Positions 1 to 9,750 of a DNA stretch of 64,000 nt are shown one piece after another. Source of the stretch: CALINF01 sp039980455 (lineage in GTDB: Bacteria; Pseudomonadota; Gammaproteobacteria; Pseudomonadales; Halieaceae). Under the pieces are notes generated by a model. That model was not told the DNA's origin. It searched no databases and saw only the letters and a list, made by a program, of their open reading frames with translations. Position 1 is the stretch's first letter, and the number at the start of each line of letters is the position of its first letter. The translations under genes and the position numbers were made by a program. Location: contig JBDXCG010000005.1 in assembly GCA_039980455.1 (NCBI GenBank), positions 62,001 through 126,000 on the forward strand, in the 5' to 3' direction.

Positions 1-843
1 ACGTCGCACTCCCGCCGACTGCGCTGGCGCACGGTCGAGCTCAGGCAGGCCACTATATTTGCCAGTAGCAGGGTCAAAACTCCATACCGGCTCCGGTCGC
101 TGTTGCACCGAGCCTCGCACAGACTCGTCCGCCTCCACCAGAACCACGGTTACGTTGTCGCGTCCGCCTGCATCCAGTGTCGACTGGATCAGCGCTTGGC
201 AACGGTCCGTCAACGTTTCTCCGGAGCGAAGTATGTCGATAATCTGCTGATTTTCCAACACATCGTTGAGACCATCACTACATAGCAGCAGCATTTCTCC
301 TGCATTGATACGGCCAGCAATAGCGCCAATGTCGAGGTTGTCTTCATTCTGTAAACCAACCGCCTGAACAATTACGTTCTTGCGAGGGTGGTTACGCGCT
401 TCCTCGATCGTAATTCGACCCAGCTCCAGCTGGGCCGCCACAAACGAGTGATCTCTAGTCAGTAAATGAAGTGAGCCATCCCAGAGGTAGGCGCGGCTGT
501 CGCCCACCCAGTCAATACGGTATTCGGCGCCCTGCATGCGCATAGCCACCACTGTAGACGCCATGCCGGGCTTGCCCTTACCCGCTTCCAGCGCAGCCAT
601 CACATCATGATTGGCGTTGCGGATGGCCTCTTCCAAACCTAACCCGGCACCAAGGTCTCTCTCGATGCTTTCGCAAGTAATACCACTGGCGATCTCGCCT
701 GCGTGATGACCGCCTACACCGTCTGCCACCAATAACAAGCCAATTGATTCATTAATCAGAAAAGCATCTTCGTTATGCTTGCGCCGAGCGACATCGGTTT
801 GTCCGGCACTGCTGATCCCCGGAGCAAGCTGCACAATACTCAT
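1..843 (-). CDS. PP2C-family protein serine/threonine phosphatase, partial (C-terminus beyond window)
   Basis: This protein dephosphorylates Ser/Thr residues in the cytoplasm using metal ions. The visible 281 residues carry the bacterial PP2C (Stp1/PrpC-like) landmarks: the RRKHNEDAF segment near residue 20, DGVGGHHAGE at 41-50, CSDGLND in the second half, and the GGRDNVTVVLVE strand near the end of the catalytic core. The aspartates that bind the metals are present. The ATG at 843-841 overlaps the TGA of the upstream pentaheme cytochrome gene (ATGA), which indicates translational coupling, so the phosphatase is made with the cytochrome operon. A Ser/Thr kinase lies 21 kb away (21759-23213), and an FHA-like domain sits on the decaheme cytochrome of the same operon. 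These are possible partners by inference only. The gene runs off the window start, so its full length is unknown. Confidence 0.9.
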   Translation of the reverse strand, partial: MSIVQLAPGISSAGQTDVARRKHNEDAFLINESIGLLLVADGVGGHHAGEIASGITCESIERDLGAGLGLEEAIRNANHDVMAALEAGKGKPGMASTVVAMRMQGAEYRIDWVGDSRAYLWDGSLHLLTRDHSFVAAQLELGRITIEEARNHPRKNVIVQAVGLQNEDNLDIGAIAGRINAGEMLLLCSDGLNDVLENQQIIDILRSGETLTDRCQALIQSTLDAGGRDNVTVVLVEADESVRGSVQQRPEPVWSFDPATGKYSGLPELDRAPAQSAGVRR

Positions 844-2144
844 AGGGAATCCCTAAGCTTTCGCGACATCACCGCAAACTGTTTGGGAACAAAGTCATTT
901 TCGTCTGTAACCGTGGCAAACAACTGATCGAGTTGCTGTTCGTAACTACCCTGGTCATCCAGAGTGATTGTAATAGTTTCAATCGCCAGAAAAATTTGTT
1001 CAGCAGAGGTAAAATGCCTAAAGTCGCCTGCGCCTGCGCGCTCCGCCAGTTGCCGACGTAACAGTTTTAGATCGGCTGATTGATACGACCGATTACCCAG
1101 CTGCTCAACCAGGGGCTCTAGCATAGCAACAAGTGTTTTGGACTCAGCCACCACCGCGCTGCGTGACTTGACTGACTGCACATGCAAAGACACTCGACCC
1201 TGTGCAACCTCGGTAGCAGCCGGCGACCCCAGCGCTTTTAGCACAGTCTCCAATACCAAAAGAGTTCCGTCGTTTAATCTAACGCTACCCGGGGGGAGCG
1301 CTCGACTCCCACCTTCCGACTCCCAGCGTAGGTCGTTCATGGGGTGATGACACGAGTGACATTGATAAAAGGACAGTTCCGGCATGAGCGTATCGCCGCC
1401 AAACCAATCGGTCTGCAGAAGCTCTAACGACTGGATGCTGGTCAACACCAATCCAGAGAGCCACATGTTTACCGACGGCGTATGCGGCTTACGCTGTGAA
1501 TAATCGGCGTCTACCTCGTAGTGAGCGGGCTGATTAACGGTAAACGTTTCCAGCTCGAAACTTAACCGGGGATGGCCTGCTCCCATGATCGCATGCGTTG
1601 CAAATTTGTCCCGCGTACCCAGGTGACAAGACAAGCACAATCTTGCCCGCGCCGCAGGCTGCTCCGTTGGATACATGCCAGCCGCAATATTGTCCGCATG
1701 CGACGTACCCTGCTCGGCATGACTCTGCAGCCACTGACCCGCACCACCGTGGCAGGCTTCGCAACCCACACCGTCAGAGATTTGGAAACGTCTACCCCTG
1801 CTTTCCACCGCGATATTATCCGCATGGCAATCTAGGCAAATATCCGCCGCGTGCGCACTCGGCAAACCCAGTTTTGCCGCCATAGCCTGAGATTGCTGTG
1901 TTTGCAACGTGCGATAAGCACGCGAGTGGAAATCCTCACGCAACCATATCCGGTATTCATTCAACCAGACGGTAGACTCGGGATCAGGACTGACCTTACC
2001 GTGACAGACGCTGGTAGCGCACGTAGCAACACCTTCGTGCACATTCTGCGCTGTTTCAGGCAACGGCTGAGCGTGCACCTGCATAGCGCAACACACTGCC
2101 CCTAGCCACGCTATAAGCGCTAAGGCTTGTTTTCGACAAACCAA
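840..2144 (-). CDS. Periplasmic pentaheme c-type cytochrome
   Basis: This is a predicted exported electron-transfer protein of 434 residues. A hydrophobic signal peptide spans about residues 6-25 (ending near VHA-Q). Five heme-attachment motifs follow: an atypical CX4CH (C42...H48), then CLDCH at 103, CEACH at 128, CLSCH at 170 and CHSCHH at 262. The first 270 residues resemble multiheme cytochromes of the c554 type. The remaining 160 residues are predicted helical and heme-free. The start is TTG inside the 3' end of the upstream decaheme gene (25-bp overlap). I chose it because no later start retains the signal peptide. The stop overlaps the PP2C start. By context it passes electrons between the other cytochromes of the operon. 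The partner and the direction of electron flow cannot be read from sequence. Confidence 0.85.
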   Translation of the reverse strand: MVCRKQALALIAWLGAVCCAMQVHAQPLPETAQNVHEGVATCATSVCHGKVSPDPESTVWLNEYRIWLREDFHSRAYRTLQTQQSQAMAAKLGLPSAHAADICLDCHADNIAVESRGRRFQISDGVGCEACHGGAGQWLQSHAEQGTSHADNIAAGMYPTEQPAARARLCLSCHLGTRDKFATHAIMGAGHPRLSFELETFTVNQPAHYEVDADYSQRKPHTPSVNMWLSGLVLTSIQSLELLQTDWFGGDTLMPELSFYQCHSCHHPMNDLRWESEGGSRALPPGSVRLNDGTLLVLETVLKALGSPAATEVAQGRVSLHVQSVKSRSAVVAESKTLVAMLEPLVEQLGNRSYQSADLKLLRRQLAERAGAGDFRHFTSAEQIFLAIETITITLDDQGSYEQQLDQLFATVTDENDFVPKQFAVMSRKLRDSL

Positions 2145-5100
2145 GGCCTACCCTCCTCATCAAGGAACATCTTGCGCATTTCATCCTGGTTTAACGGCCT
2201 GGAGCCAAGACGTCCAAACACCGCTATCTGCCCGCCCGTTTCATCTACGCCACGATCACGCTCTAGTGGCCGACTGATCGACAACGCTGGCGACTCCGTC
2301 GGATAAACTGCTATCAATTCCGGCTTGGGCGCCGGGCTGAACCCGTAAAACTTCGGCTGGCTATCGGGCGAAGTAAGCTGAACAACCTTTAGGCCGGAGC
2401 CGCCATCGGCCACATAAGCAAACAAAGAGGCGTTGGTACTGGCAACAGTGACATCGTAGCTATCACTCAGTCCATCTTTATAGCTTTCCACGAGCTTCAT
2501 CGCTTCAGGATTTTTGATATCAACGATTGTCAGGCCATCCGCGCCGCTAGCGACATAGGCGAACGTTCGTGCCAGATGCAGCCGGCGTGCTTGCCCAAGC
2601 GAAATTGTGTTGTCCGGTGTGACAATCGGCTTCGATGGGTCAGTAATATCGACGACTTTCAGACCATCCGCATCTGTCACAAACAGATACCTGAACTGCT
2701 GTGCTAGAGAATGACCGTTACTCAGAGGCAGAACGCTTTCGAGCTTGGGCTCCAAAGGTTTGTCGATATTGACTGTAACCAGACCTGCATCAGCAATGAT
2801 ATAGGCGTACATTCCACCAAGAACCATGTGTCGCGCACCTTTAAGCACACCCTGATCGTTCCACGTGACCGCACGCGTAAGTTTATTGTTACGAGGCTCT
2901 CCGTCCATGAGAGTATCAATATCAACGAGAATCAGCCCTTCTTCACTATCGAGAATGTAGGCATAGGTATAGAGCGGGTGAAACGGCTGCTCTTCGTTAA
3001 TGTCACGCATCAACTCGCCTTGGTTACGAGACGGCTGAATCGGCTGAGTAGTCGGCAGCACAACACAGGTCGCGTTCTTGCTATCGATATGCGTATCGTG
3101 GCCCAGCCTACTGAAGGGGGCGGTGATTATGCGCTGTGATACACCTTTGTTCGCGATACTGGCCACATCGTAGACTTGCGTACCTTTCTCACCTTCAGAC
3201 ACGAACAGATATTCTCCCCGCAACTGCAGGCATTCCGAGACGCCACTGTTATGGGGGTAACCATGCTGTAGCACGCGCTCATTAGTCTGATGCTCGGCAA
3301 AATAATCTGGATACGCATACTTTTGAAGGTAGCTACCAATCACAGCCTGTGGCTCATCCCACTCTGTTACCTGTACACCCGTAATATGCTGTTCACCACC
3401 TACATACGCTATGTGCCCGAGGAAGTTCACGAAGCCCGTACCGTACATCAATAGCTGCGCCATGATCGCGTTGTTGTCGTTGTTCTTGCTCAGGTGACAA
3501 TCTTCACATTGCTTTGTCTCGGTCTTTCGTACTGTATGTGCAAAGTGAGGATTGAATGCCTGTGAGCTGTAACCACTTGCGGCGATCGGAGGCTGCTGTA
3601 TGTAAATCTTCTCTCGATTAGAGTTAGTAGAAGAAAGCACTAGTGCAGACGTAGACCTCACAGGTGCGATCTTTCCGCCTTTAGCAGTTTCGCGCCGGCC
3701 CAGTAAAAACATCTGATCACGCGCTACCTGCGGATTGTACGTAGCGTAGTTACGTGAACTCCCACCTTCATAATGGTGACGCTCTGTCTTTTCGTTCGCC
3801 TGAATCGGCAGGTGACAACCGCCGCAGCTCGTTGTCCAGGAGGTATGGCAGGTGTAGCACTCCATCTCTTCATCTGAGTGCGCCAGCTCATCGGTACTAA
3901 CCTCGGTTCCCCACGCTTGTGATGCGGTGTCGGTGCTCATAGTTTTCGCGCGCGCCGCTTCTGAATTGTAGCCCGTGTGTTCCGGGTCAACGCTATCCTT
4001 CACGAGGCTGACCTCCCACTCCAGCTCAGGATCTAGCACTGATCGTTGAATCAGATTTTCACCTATCCACTCAAAACGCAGGCGACCATCTGGGTTTCGA
4101 ATTGCACCTAAATCTGTACCACCTTCCAATGCCGCAGGGCCTGAAGTAAAGAGATTCGGATAGGCAGAAACAGAGCCATGGCAGTCCTTGCAATCTATTT
4201 CTACAGCGGCGGCAACTTCACCATAAATGTGTCCATTACCATGATTGTCTTGTGAGTAGTGGCAGTCGACACAGTGCATACCCGCATCAAGGTGGATAGA
4301 AGACATGTGTACGGCTTTCTGAAACTTATCCGGATCTTCATCGCTCACCTGCGCGCCTTCAGCGTCTAGCAGGTTGCCATCGCGATCGCGCTTGAACACC
4401 GCGCGAAAGTTCCAGCCATGACCATGATAATCGGCGAACTGTGTATCTTTTAGCTCGGGGTTCATCTCAGACACCGCTTTGAGAAACTCAAGGTCTGCCC
4501 ACTTTCCGCGCGGCGCAGCACCCTCTGGATTCCTCTCTAACACTTTGCGCCGCTCTTCGTCAGTTGGGTACACCTGTTTCTCTGGCCACATAGACGGTGC
4601 ATCGGACTCGTAATCCCACATCGTGTAACCCAAGTAGCTGTTTACGAACATATTGGGTTGGTGCATATGGCAAACCATACACTGGCTGGTTGGAATTGCC
4701 CGTGTGAACTTATGTTGCAGCGGATGTCCCGGCTCCTCTTTGGGAATCATTGGATCTACCGACTGGCTTTCTCCAATATGACCAAACTGCGCGTAGGCAC
4801 CTGAGTGGCGTGGATCACGATCGTTTGCATACACAACATGGCAGGCAGCACATCCGGAGTTACGGTAGTCGCCGGGCTGATCGTTTGTCCCCATAAACCA
4901 GGTATGCGGATCATTCAATCGGGTCTTGGTAATATTAATCAGCGGTACCGAAATACGGGCACCTGTTCCGGGGCCACGATTACTCTGGCGAAAATCTGGT
5001 CTGCCGGGTTCTTCAAGACGCTGTAGCTGCCCAAGCGCATTCGGTAATCCGGTTTCTGGAAACAGGTTGCTGATATTACGTCCACCGCGCTCAAACACCC

Positions 5101-5872
5101 TGAAAATGTCGCCAGGTTTCACCGTCTCCCACGCAGGCAAGGGGTAGAGCTCTGGCAAGATGCCTGCCAGTGTCATTTGTTCGGTAGGCGTTACAGGACC
5201 CTTTATCGCGGCACCTACGCCTTCGCGGGTATACGACTCGCCCAAAATATAGCGCTTATAAGGCAGTATCCCGTTGTTGTACGACGCGCCTCCCCACAAC
5301 ATGGCTGAGGTCGCCATCAAACTGCGCTCGGCAGCCTCAATGATTGGTAGATGGCAGGCCCCGCAAGCCTCTCTCGCGATGCGATAGTCTGAGGGATTAA
5401 CAAATCGAACAAACTCAGGGCTTTCCCTGTTGAGCAAAGTATAGGTTTGCTCCGGATTGGCGCTTGATGGGTAGTGCCAGTCATCGGGGTAACTCGGAAG
5501 AACATGCGCTGACTCCATCGCCGCCAGGTAAGCTGGGTTCGACACACCACCAGTCACACCCTGAGGCGCTTGCACTGTGGCATTGCCCCCGTGGCAATCG
5601 GTACAACCCAGTTTAACTGCCGGATTCATGTGCATTGTTTTTTCATCAGTACTGGTGTGACACGTCTCACACCCTTCTGATTTGGCCACCATCTGCTCTT
5701 GTGTCTGACTGACCGGCGCGTTCGGCGCAGTAACATATTCCCTGGCTACCGCCTCGCCGCCCGAGGAGCCAAGAGTTACGCTCACAGGTAATGCGACGCC
5801 AACCAGCACCAGGCTCGCAAGCCAGATTTTCACTAGTGCTGAAGTTGTTGGTTTTTCCTGTACCAAAATCAT
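2120..5872 (-). CDS. Decaheme c-type cytochrome fused to a C-terminal LVIVD beta-propeller
   Basis: This is a 1250-residue exported protein with a signal peptide at about residues 12-36. Ten CXXCH sites are visible, starting at C68, C90, C170, C341, C398, C534, C561, C672, C683 and C789, with extra His residues nearby that could be distal ligands. From about residue 880 to 1190 there are six or so degenerate repeats of the LVIVD type (patterns such as YLFVTDADGLKVVDI and FAYVASGADGLTIVDI), which are predicted to form a beta-propeller. Such propellers occur on large secreted or cell-surface proteins and usually serve in binding. The gene follows the outer-membrane barrel gene by 9 bp, so a role as the outward-facing or periplasmic module of a porin-cytochrome conduit is likely, though inferred. 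No lipobox is seen. Confidence 0.88.
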   Translation of the reverse strand: MILVQEKPTTSALVKIWLASLVLVGVALPVSVTLGSSGGEAVAREYVTAPNAPVSQTQEQMVAKSEGCETCHTSTDEKTMHMNPAVKLGCTDCHGGNATVQAPQGVTGGVSNPAYLAAMESAHVLPSYPDDWHYPSSANPEQTYTLLNRESPEFVRFVNPSDYRIAREACGACHLPIIEAAERSLMATSAMLWGGASYNNGILPYKRYILGESYTREGVGAAIKGPVTPTEQMTLAGILPELYPLPAWETVKPGDIFRVFERGGRNISNLFPETGLPNALGQLQRLEEPGRPDFRQSNRGPGTGARISVPLINITKTRLNDPHTWFMGTNDQPGDYRNSGCAACHVVYANDRDPRHSGAYAQFGHIGESQSVDPMIPKEEPGHPLQHKFTRAIPTSQCMVCHMHQPNMFVNSYLGYTMWDYESDAPSMWPEKQVYPTDEERRKVLERNPEGAAPRGKWADLEFLKAVSEMNPELKDTQFADYHGHGWNFRAVFKRDRDGNLLDAEGAQVSDEDPDKFQKAVHMSSIHLDAGMHCVDCHYSQDNHGNGHIYGEVAAAVEIDCKDCHGSVSAYPNLFTSGPAALEGGTDLGAIRNPDGRLRFEWIGENLIQRSVLDPELEWEVSLVKDSVDPEHTGYNSEAARAKTMSTDTASQAWGTEVSTDELAHSDEEMECYTCHTSWTTSCGGCHLPIQANEKTERHHYEGGSSRNYATYNPQVARDQMFLLGRRETAKGGKIAPVRSTSALVLSSTNSNREKIYIQQPPIAASGYSSQAFNPHFAHTVRKTETKQCEDCHLSKNNDNNAIMAQLLMYGTGFVNFLGHIAYVGGEQHITGVQVTEWDEPQAVIGSYLQKYAYPDYFAEHQTNERVLQHGYPHNSGVSECLQLRGEYLFVSEGEKGTQVYDVASIANKGVSQRIITAPFSRLGHDTHIDSKNATCVVLPTTQPIQPSRNQGELMRDINEEQPFHPLYTYAYILDSEEGLILVDIDTLMDGEPRNNKLTRAVTWNDQGVLKGARHMVLGGMYAYIIADAGLVTVNIDKPLEPKLESVLPLSNGHSLAQQFRYLFVTDADGLKVVDITDPSKPIVTPDNTISLGQARRLHLARTFAYVASGADGLTIVDIKNPEAMKLVESYKDGLSDSYDVTVASTNASLFAYVADGGSGLKVVQLTSPDSQPKFYGFSPAPKPELIAVYPTESPALSISRPLERDRGVDETGGQIAVFGRLGSRPLNQDEMRKMFLDEEGRPWFVENKP

Positions 5873-5881
5873 TGTCGCCCC

Positions 5882-7765
5882 TCAGAAAGTCAGGATTACA
5901 TTAAAGAGAACAGAGTAAGGATCTTCATCACCGTACAGATCCTTGAAACCATCACCACCCAACAATTGAGCGTAGGACGCTCGCACCACCACATTCTGAC
6001 TCATAAACGGTCGCCAAATGACCGCTGCAGACAAATCCATGCCAATCTCTTCATCAACATTGCTTTGCGCCCGCGCTACCTCAAGCACTTCAGTCTCGGC
6101 AAACGCCAGGTAGTTGGCATTAAACGACAACCGCAGCTCGGGCAAAATATCCATATCAACACCACCACCGAGCAGCAAGATTCCGGGATTGGTGAAGTTT
6201 GATTGTCCGTGTTCCTTGGAAGACCTAAGCGAGTTGAGGATTCCGTTGCGCTGTGACAGCGCAACGCGTCCACCACCAATCAATGGCACGCCCTGCCGGA
6301 TCCAGTAGCTGGTATCGGCGCCTGCAAACTGGGGGTTTTCGAAGATGGCATCGAAACCCTCGCTATTGCCGTCAAACGGATCATCATCGCCAGACCCATA
6401 CAGGAACGATAAGCGCGCCCGTATCCAATCAAAATCCATCGAAGGTTCTACCGCAAAGAAATACGCCTGAATATCTGAGTCCTCAGAGCCGAAGACTGAG
6501 TCTTTCTCTTCACCTAGCGCCAGATAAGCCGACGTTGTTAAGTTGAGACGGCCAAAATGCCCGTCGCCGCTGTAACCGAGGTAGTACACGTCGTACTCTC
6601 GAAGACGCTCCTCACCAATCGACGCAGGTCGTGCGATAAAGTCGTTGGTGTCATAGAAAATTTCGTCCTCACGATTTCGATTGTAGATAGCCGAAAATTG
6701 CGAGAAAAAGCCGAGCGTTGGTTCATCCTGGAAATAGAGATTCGCAACGTAGACATCGTCGTCGCGCAGGGATTCTGTCACGTCATTCAAACCGGAGTTG
6801 GTGTCTTTCTCCATACGCCGGAACCAGGCCAAATTGTACTGATACCTGTTATTGTCGCGCGTACCGAAGAGGCGAACGCCAAACGGAGAGTCCTGAAAAA
6901 GGAAGCCCCTGAAGTCGCTGGAGAAAGGTTGAATACCCACGCGTACACTATCGAAATCGTAGCGCTCGGAAACATCCCTTAAGTGCTTGTCGACAAACGC
7001 AGCCTGAATACCAATGTGATTGTCTTCTCGGGTTCTATCGATCGCCGGGTCAGCGTTCGTGCCCAGCGTTTCATCCAACTTCGTATAGTTGTAGTTGAAC
7101 ACAGGCGTGAACCTAAACTCCCAATCCGGGGGCCTGAATACGGTATCGCCCTGATAGTACACAAGCTCTACTGCCAGGTTTTGATTAATCAACGTTTGAT
7201 CGAGGCCACCCAGCACATCTAGCGCGCCTGGGCTGTTTGTCGTTTGCACTCCAACAGGCGTTGGCACTTCCCGCACTTCGACAACCGTATCGGAGATAAC
7301 CGCCACATTGAAGAACCAGTCATCGTGGATAGGTTTATCGCCCTTAATCGTATTTTGATCATAGGGATTAAACCAGTTGTCTTCATAGCCCAGGCTGTCG
7401 ACTATGCGCCAGCGATCGGGAATCGGCACGGCCTCAACATACTGCTCGGCCGTAGGACGGGGAATCGGTGAATAGCGTCGCGGTAAAACGGTGCGCTCGC
7501 GTGCAACAGGTGTTTCGCGCAGTACTTCACCTGTTTCTTCATTTACTACTGTTTCCCGGTATTCACAATCTCGGTTGGAGCCACCCGCTCTGCGACGCCC
7601 GCTACGTGCTCGCTCTCGCACATCTTTATCATCACACGCGGGCAATGCAGCATCAGCCGCTTCAGATTGTGCCATTGCATTGATGGGTGCTGCCAATATC
7701 AGCAAGGCAAAACCAAATACCATAGTCGCTGTGAGAACGGGCCGTAACGAGGGTGTAGTAGTCAT
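5882..7765 (-). CDS. Outer-membrane beta-barrel protein of a multiheme cytochrome operon
   Basis: This 627-residue protein has a clear signal peptide (hydrophobic stretch about 10-30, cleavage near AMA-Q). An Arg-rich linker of about 40 residues with two cysteines follows, then a long region of alternating beta strands typical of porins, ending in VILTF with a C-terminal Phe as recognised by the BAM machinery. It gives no clear match by eye to MtrB/PioB. It could equally be placed among alginate-export-like or DUF-type porins. It lies 9 bp upstream of the decaheme-LVIVD gene and starts 2 bp after the stop of the HbpS-like lipoprotein. By analogy with porin-cytochrome complexes it would be the sheath that lets cytochromes contact each other across the outer membrane. 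That role is inference. Confidence 0.75.
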   Translation of the reverse strand: MTTTPSLRPVLTATMVFGFALLILAAPINAMAQSEAADAALPACDDKDVRERARSGRRRAGGSNRDCEYRETVVNEETGEVLRETPVARERTVLPRRYSPIPRPTAEQYVEAVPIPDRWRIVDSLGYEDNWFNPYDQNTIKGDKPIHDDWFFNVAVISDTVVEVREVPTPVGVQTTNSPGALDVLGGLDQTLINQNLAVELVYYQGDTVFRPPDWEFRFTPVFNYNYTKLDETLGTNADPAIDRTREDNHIGIQAAFVDKHLRDVSERYDFDSVRVGIQPFSSDFRGFLFQDSPFGVRLFGTRDNNRYQYNLAWFRRMEKDTNSGLNDVTESLRDDDVYVANLYFQDEPTLGFFSQFSAIYNRNREDEIFYDTNDFIARPASIGEERLREYDVYYLGYSGDGHFGRLNLTTSAYLALGEEKDSVFGSEDSDIQAYFFAVEPSMDFDWIRARLSFLYGSGDDDPFDGNSEGFDAIFENPQFAGADTSYWIRQGVPLIGGGRVALSQRNGILNSLRSSKEHGQSNFTNPGILLLGGGVDMDILPELRLSFNANYLAFAETEVLEVARAQSNVDEEIGMDLSAAVIWRPFMSQNVVVRASYAQLLGGDGFKDLYGDEDPYSVLFNVILTF

Positions 7766-7767
7766 CG

Positions 7768-9750
7768 CTATTTACCTCCGCACACGTTTTGCTGATCACT
7801 GCCAATATAGGGCGTTTGGGGGCACTGAATGTATCTCAGTCTTTCTCCCATAGGCGCTAGCCTATCGGCACGTATCTCGGGCGGCGCGTTGTTAATGCTT
7901 TTCCCGAGTTGCTGGCCAGCCTCGTCCAACCCCAGAAAGGCAATCATGTCATCCTGATCGATTCCGTCACCAGACACACCGATGCCACCCACCAACTGAT
8001 CACCCCGGTAGATCGGCACACTGCCGGGAAAAATCTGAATACCGTTTGCGACTCTGGGCGTAGCAGCATCGGGGCAATTGGGCTGGACATCCTGATCGGT
8101 TGCACCTGCTGCAAACAGCACGTGGGTAAAGATGCTATTGATTGTCAGATCAAGCTGTAACCCTGTTGAAAACACACTCCATTCATCATTTACAAAAGAT
8201 TTACTGAACGGACCACTGGGGTTCCCCCTAATGCCATCGGGGTAGAAGGGACGCGACAGGTTGCCACCTGCCCTGTCAGAAAAAGCCGTACCGTCGGTCA
8301 ACGCACCCGGCCCCACAAATGCCTGCACTTGATCAACATAAGTAGGAATAAGCACTTCGGCCTTGGGAGACAGATCGGGATTTAGGTAAACCGCCGGCGT
8401 TGTGATTCCTCGCAAGAACTCGGCCGCGTCACGCGAAGAAAAAAGTGCGGCTGTACGGGCTTTCTGCAACGAAACATCAGCGCCAAAGACCGGGGCATCG
8501 GCAGACCGTACGACCCCTAGTATTACACCCTGACTATCGACTACGGAAATAGTCACTCTGGCCGGCGTACCAATCGGTCGACGTATTTGCGCCCGGCTAC
8601 GGGCTGCGACTACCAGCGCGCTTTCTAGTAGCGTGGCCACCTCGCTAGCCGACAAAGGGGCCACGGAGAGCGTGCCAGCGTCGGAGCCAGCTCTGGGTGG
8701 GAAACGATTATTGTTGTCTTCATCTACGAATACGAACGACTCTACAGTTGCCAATCCACCTGCTCTGATACCGGATGCGGGTGTGCCAAATGCAGTACCG
8801 GCAATAATGCGTCCACCACCATAACCTTGTACATCCACAAGATTGCCACGGCCCACCAATGAATCATAAGCAGGCGCTTGCTCAGGAGACACGGGCAAAT
8901 TGCCAAACTCAACATCCGTAAAGCGAAGTGTTTTTCCCTCAACGGTGATTCGGTCGGCGCGCCTGTCGCGAGGCGCTGCAAAATCGTAGGTCGCAGCCAG
9001 GGCTATCTGCTCATCAATATCACGATCGTCATTGAGGATATTCTTGTCGATTGTGTACCGACCATCGGCAATCACGCCTACGCCACCAACTGGTGTGCCT
9101 GATTTATAAAGCGGAAAGCCACCCGGGTCTGCTGACAAACCCAGCGGGGAACGCTGTGGACCTACTGTGCTGCCCGATGAAGCGCCAGACAGCACAAAAT
9201 CAGAGCACGCGAGCTGGCTAAACTGAACACCAAACAACGGACCGGCAGGTTGGTTTTCTTCACCCGGGTTGAAGTGCTCCTGCACAATTTGATTTGCGGT
9301 GCGGCTGGAGAACGCATTGCCTTCGCTAGATAAGTAAGCGCCTGTCACCGCTTTGGTGATCGCGGCCAGCGCGCCCGCATTAGTACCTGCTGGCAGCACA
9401 ACCCCTTCGAGACCGGTGCTGATTGTGGTGGGGAAGGTCGTACTTATCTCAACTGCCGCTCCTTGCTCAGCCATCCTGTGGATAGCCAGTACGTTGCCTA
9501 CGCGATCCACCACCGCGATTGTTGCCTCAACACCCAAGGCTTCTGCCTGGGCTATTCCCTGCGCCAACACCTGCTTAACATCCGCTACCGTTAGCAAGGT
9601 TGATTGCGTGGCGCACTGGCCCACACACGGTGTTGAACTCTCATCAGTCGCGGGCGACGTTCCTACACTACTGCCACCGCCACCACTGCCACCACCCCCG
9701 CACGCGGTGAGTAACAACAACAATCCGGCTGTGCATCCAAGTAACCTCAT
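7768..9750 (-). CDS. Lipoprotein with two GlcG/HbpS-like heme-binding modules
   Basis: This is a 660-residue lipoprotein. The signal peptide ends in a lipobox LLTAC (Cys17) followed by a Gly/Ser-rich spacer. Two copies of a GlcG/HbpS-like fold are recognisable. The first starts near residue 53 with VADVKQVLAQGIAQAEAL and a strand reading ATIAVVDRVGNVLAIHRM. The second starts near 370 with ASEVATLLESALVVAARSRAQ and VTISVVDSQGVILGVVR. Each ends in a VGGVGV- or VGGIGV-type loop. HbpS relatives bind heme or act as redox sensors. The start codon overlaps the stop of the FHA-decaheme gene (ATGA), and the stop lies 2 bp from the barrel gene, so it belongs to the same operon. It may dock cytochromes, store or sense heme, or bridge the periplasm. 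The exact job is unknown. Confidence 0.78.
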   Translation of the reverse strand: MRLLGCTAGLLLLLTACGGGGSGGGGSSVGTSPATDESSTPCVGQCATQSTLLTVADVKQVLAQGIAQAEALGVEATIAVVDRVGNVLAIHRMAEQGAAVEISTTFPTTISTGLEGVVLPAGTNAGALAAITKAVTGAYLSSEGNAFSSRTANQIVQEHFNPGEENQPAGPLFGVQFSQLACSDFVLSGASSGSTVGPQRSPLGLSADPGGFPLYKSGTPVGGVGVIADGRYTIDKNILNDDRDIDEQIALAATYDFAAPRDRRADRITVEGKTLRFTDVEFGNLPVSPEQAPAYDSLVGRGNLVDVQGYGGGRIIAGTAFGTPASGIRAGGLATVESFVFVDEDNNNRFPPRAGSDAGTLSVAPLSASEVATLLESALVVAARSRAQIRRPIGTPARVTISVVDSQGVILGVVRSADAPVFGADVSLQKARTAALFSSRDAAEFLRGITTPAVYLNPDLSPKAEVLIPTYVDQVQAFVGPGALTDGTAFSDRAGGNLSRPFYPDGIRGNPSGPFSKSFVNDEWSVFSTGLQLDLTINSIFTHVLFAAGATDQDVQPNCPDAATPRVANGIQIFPGSVPIYRGDQLVGGIGVSGDGIDQDDMIAFLGLDEAGQQLGKSINNAPPEIRADRLAPMGERLRYIQCPQTPYIGSDQQNVCGGK

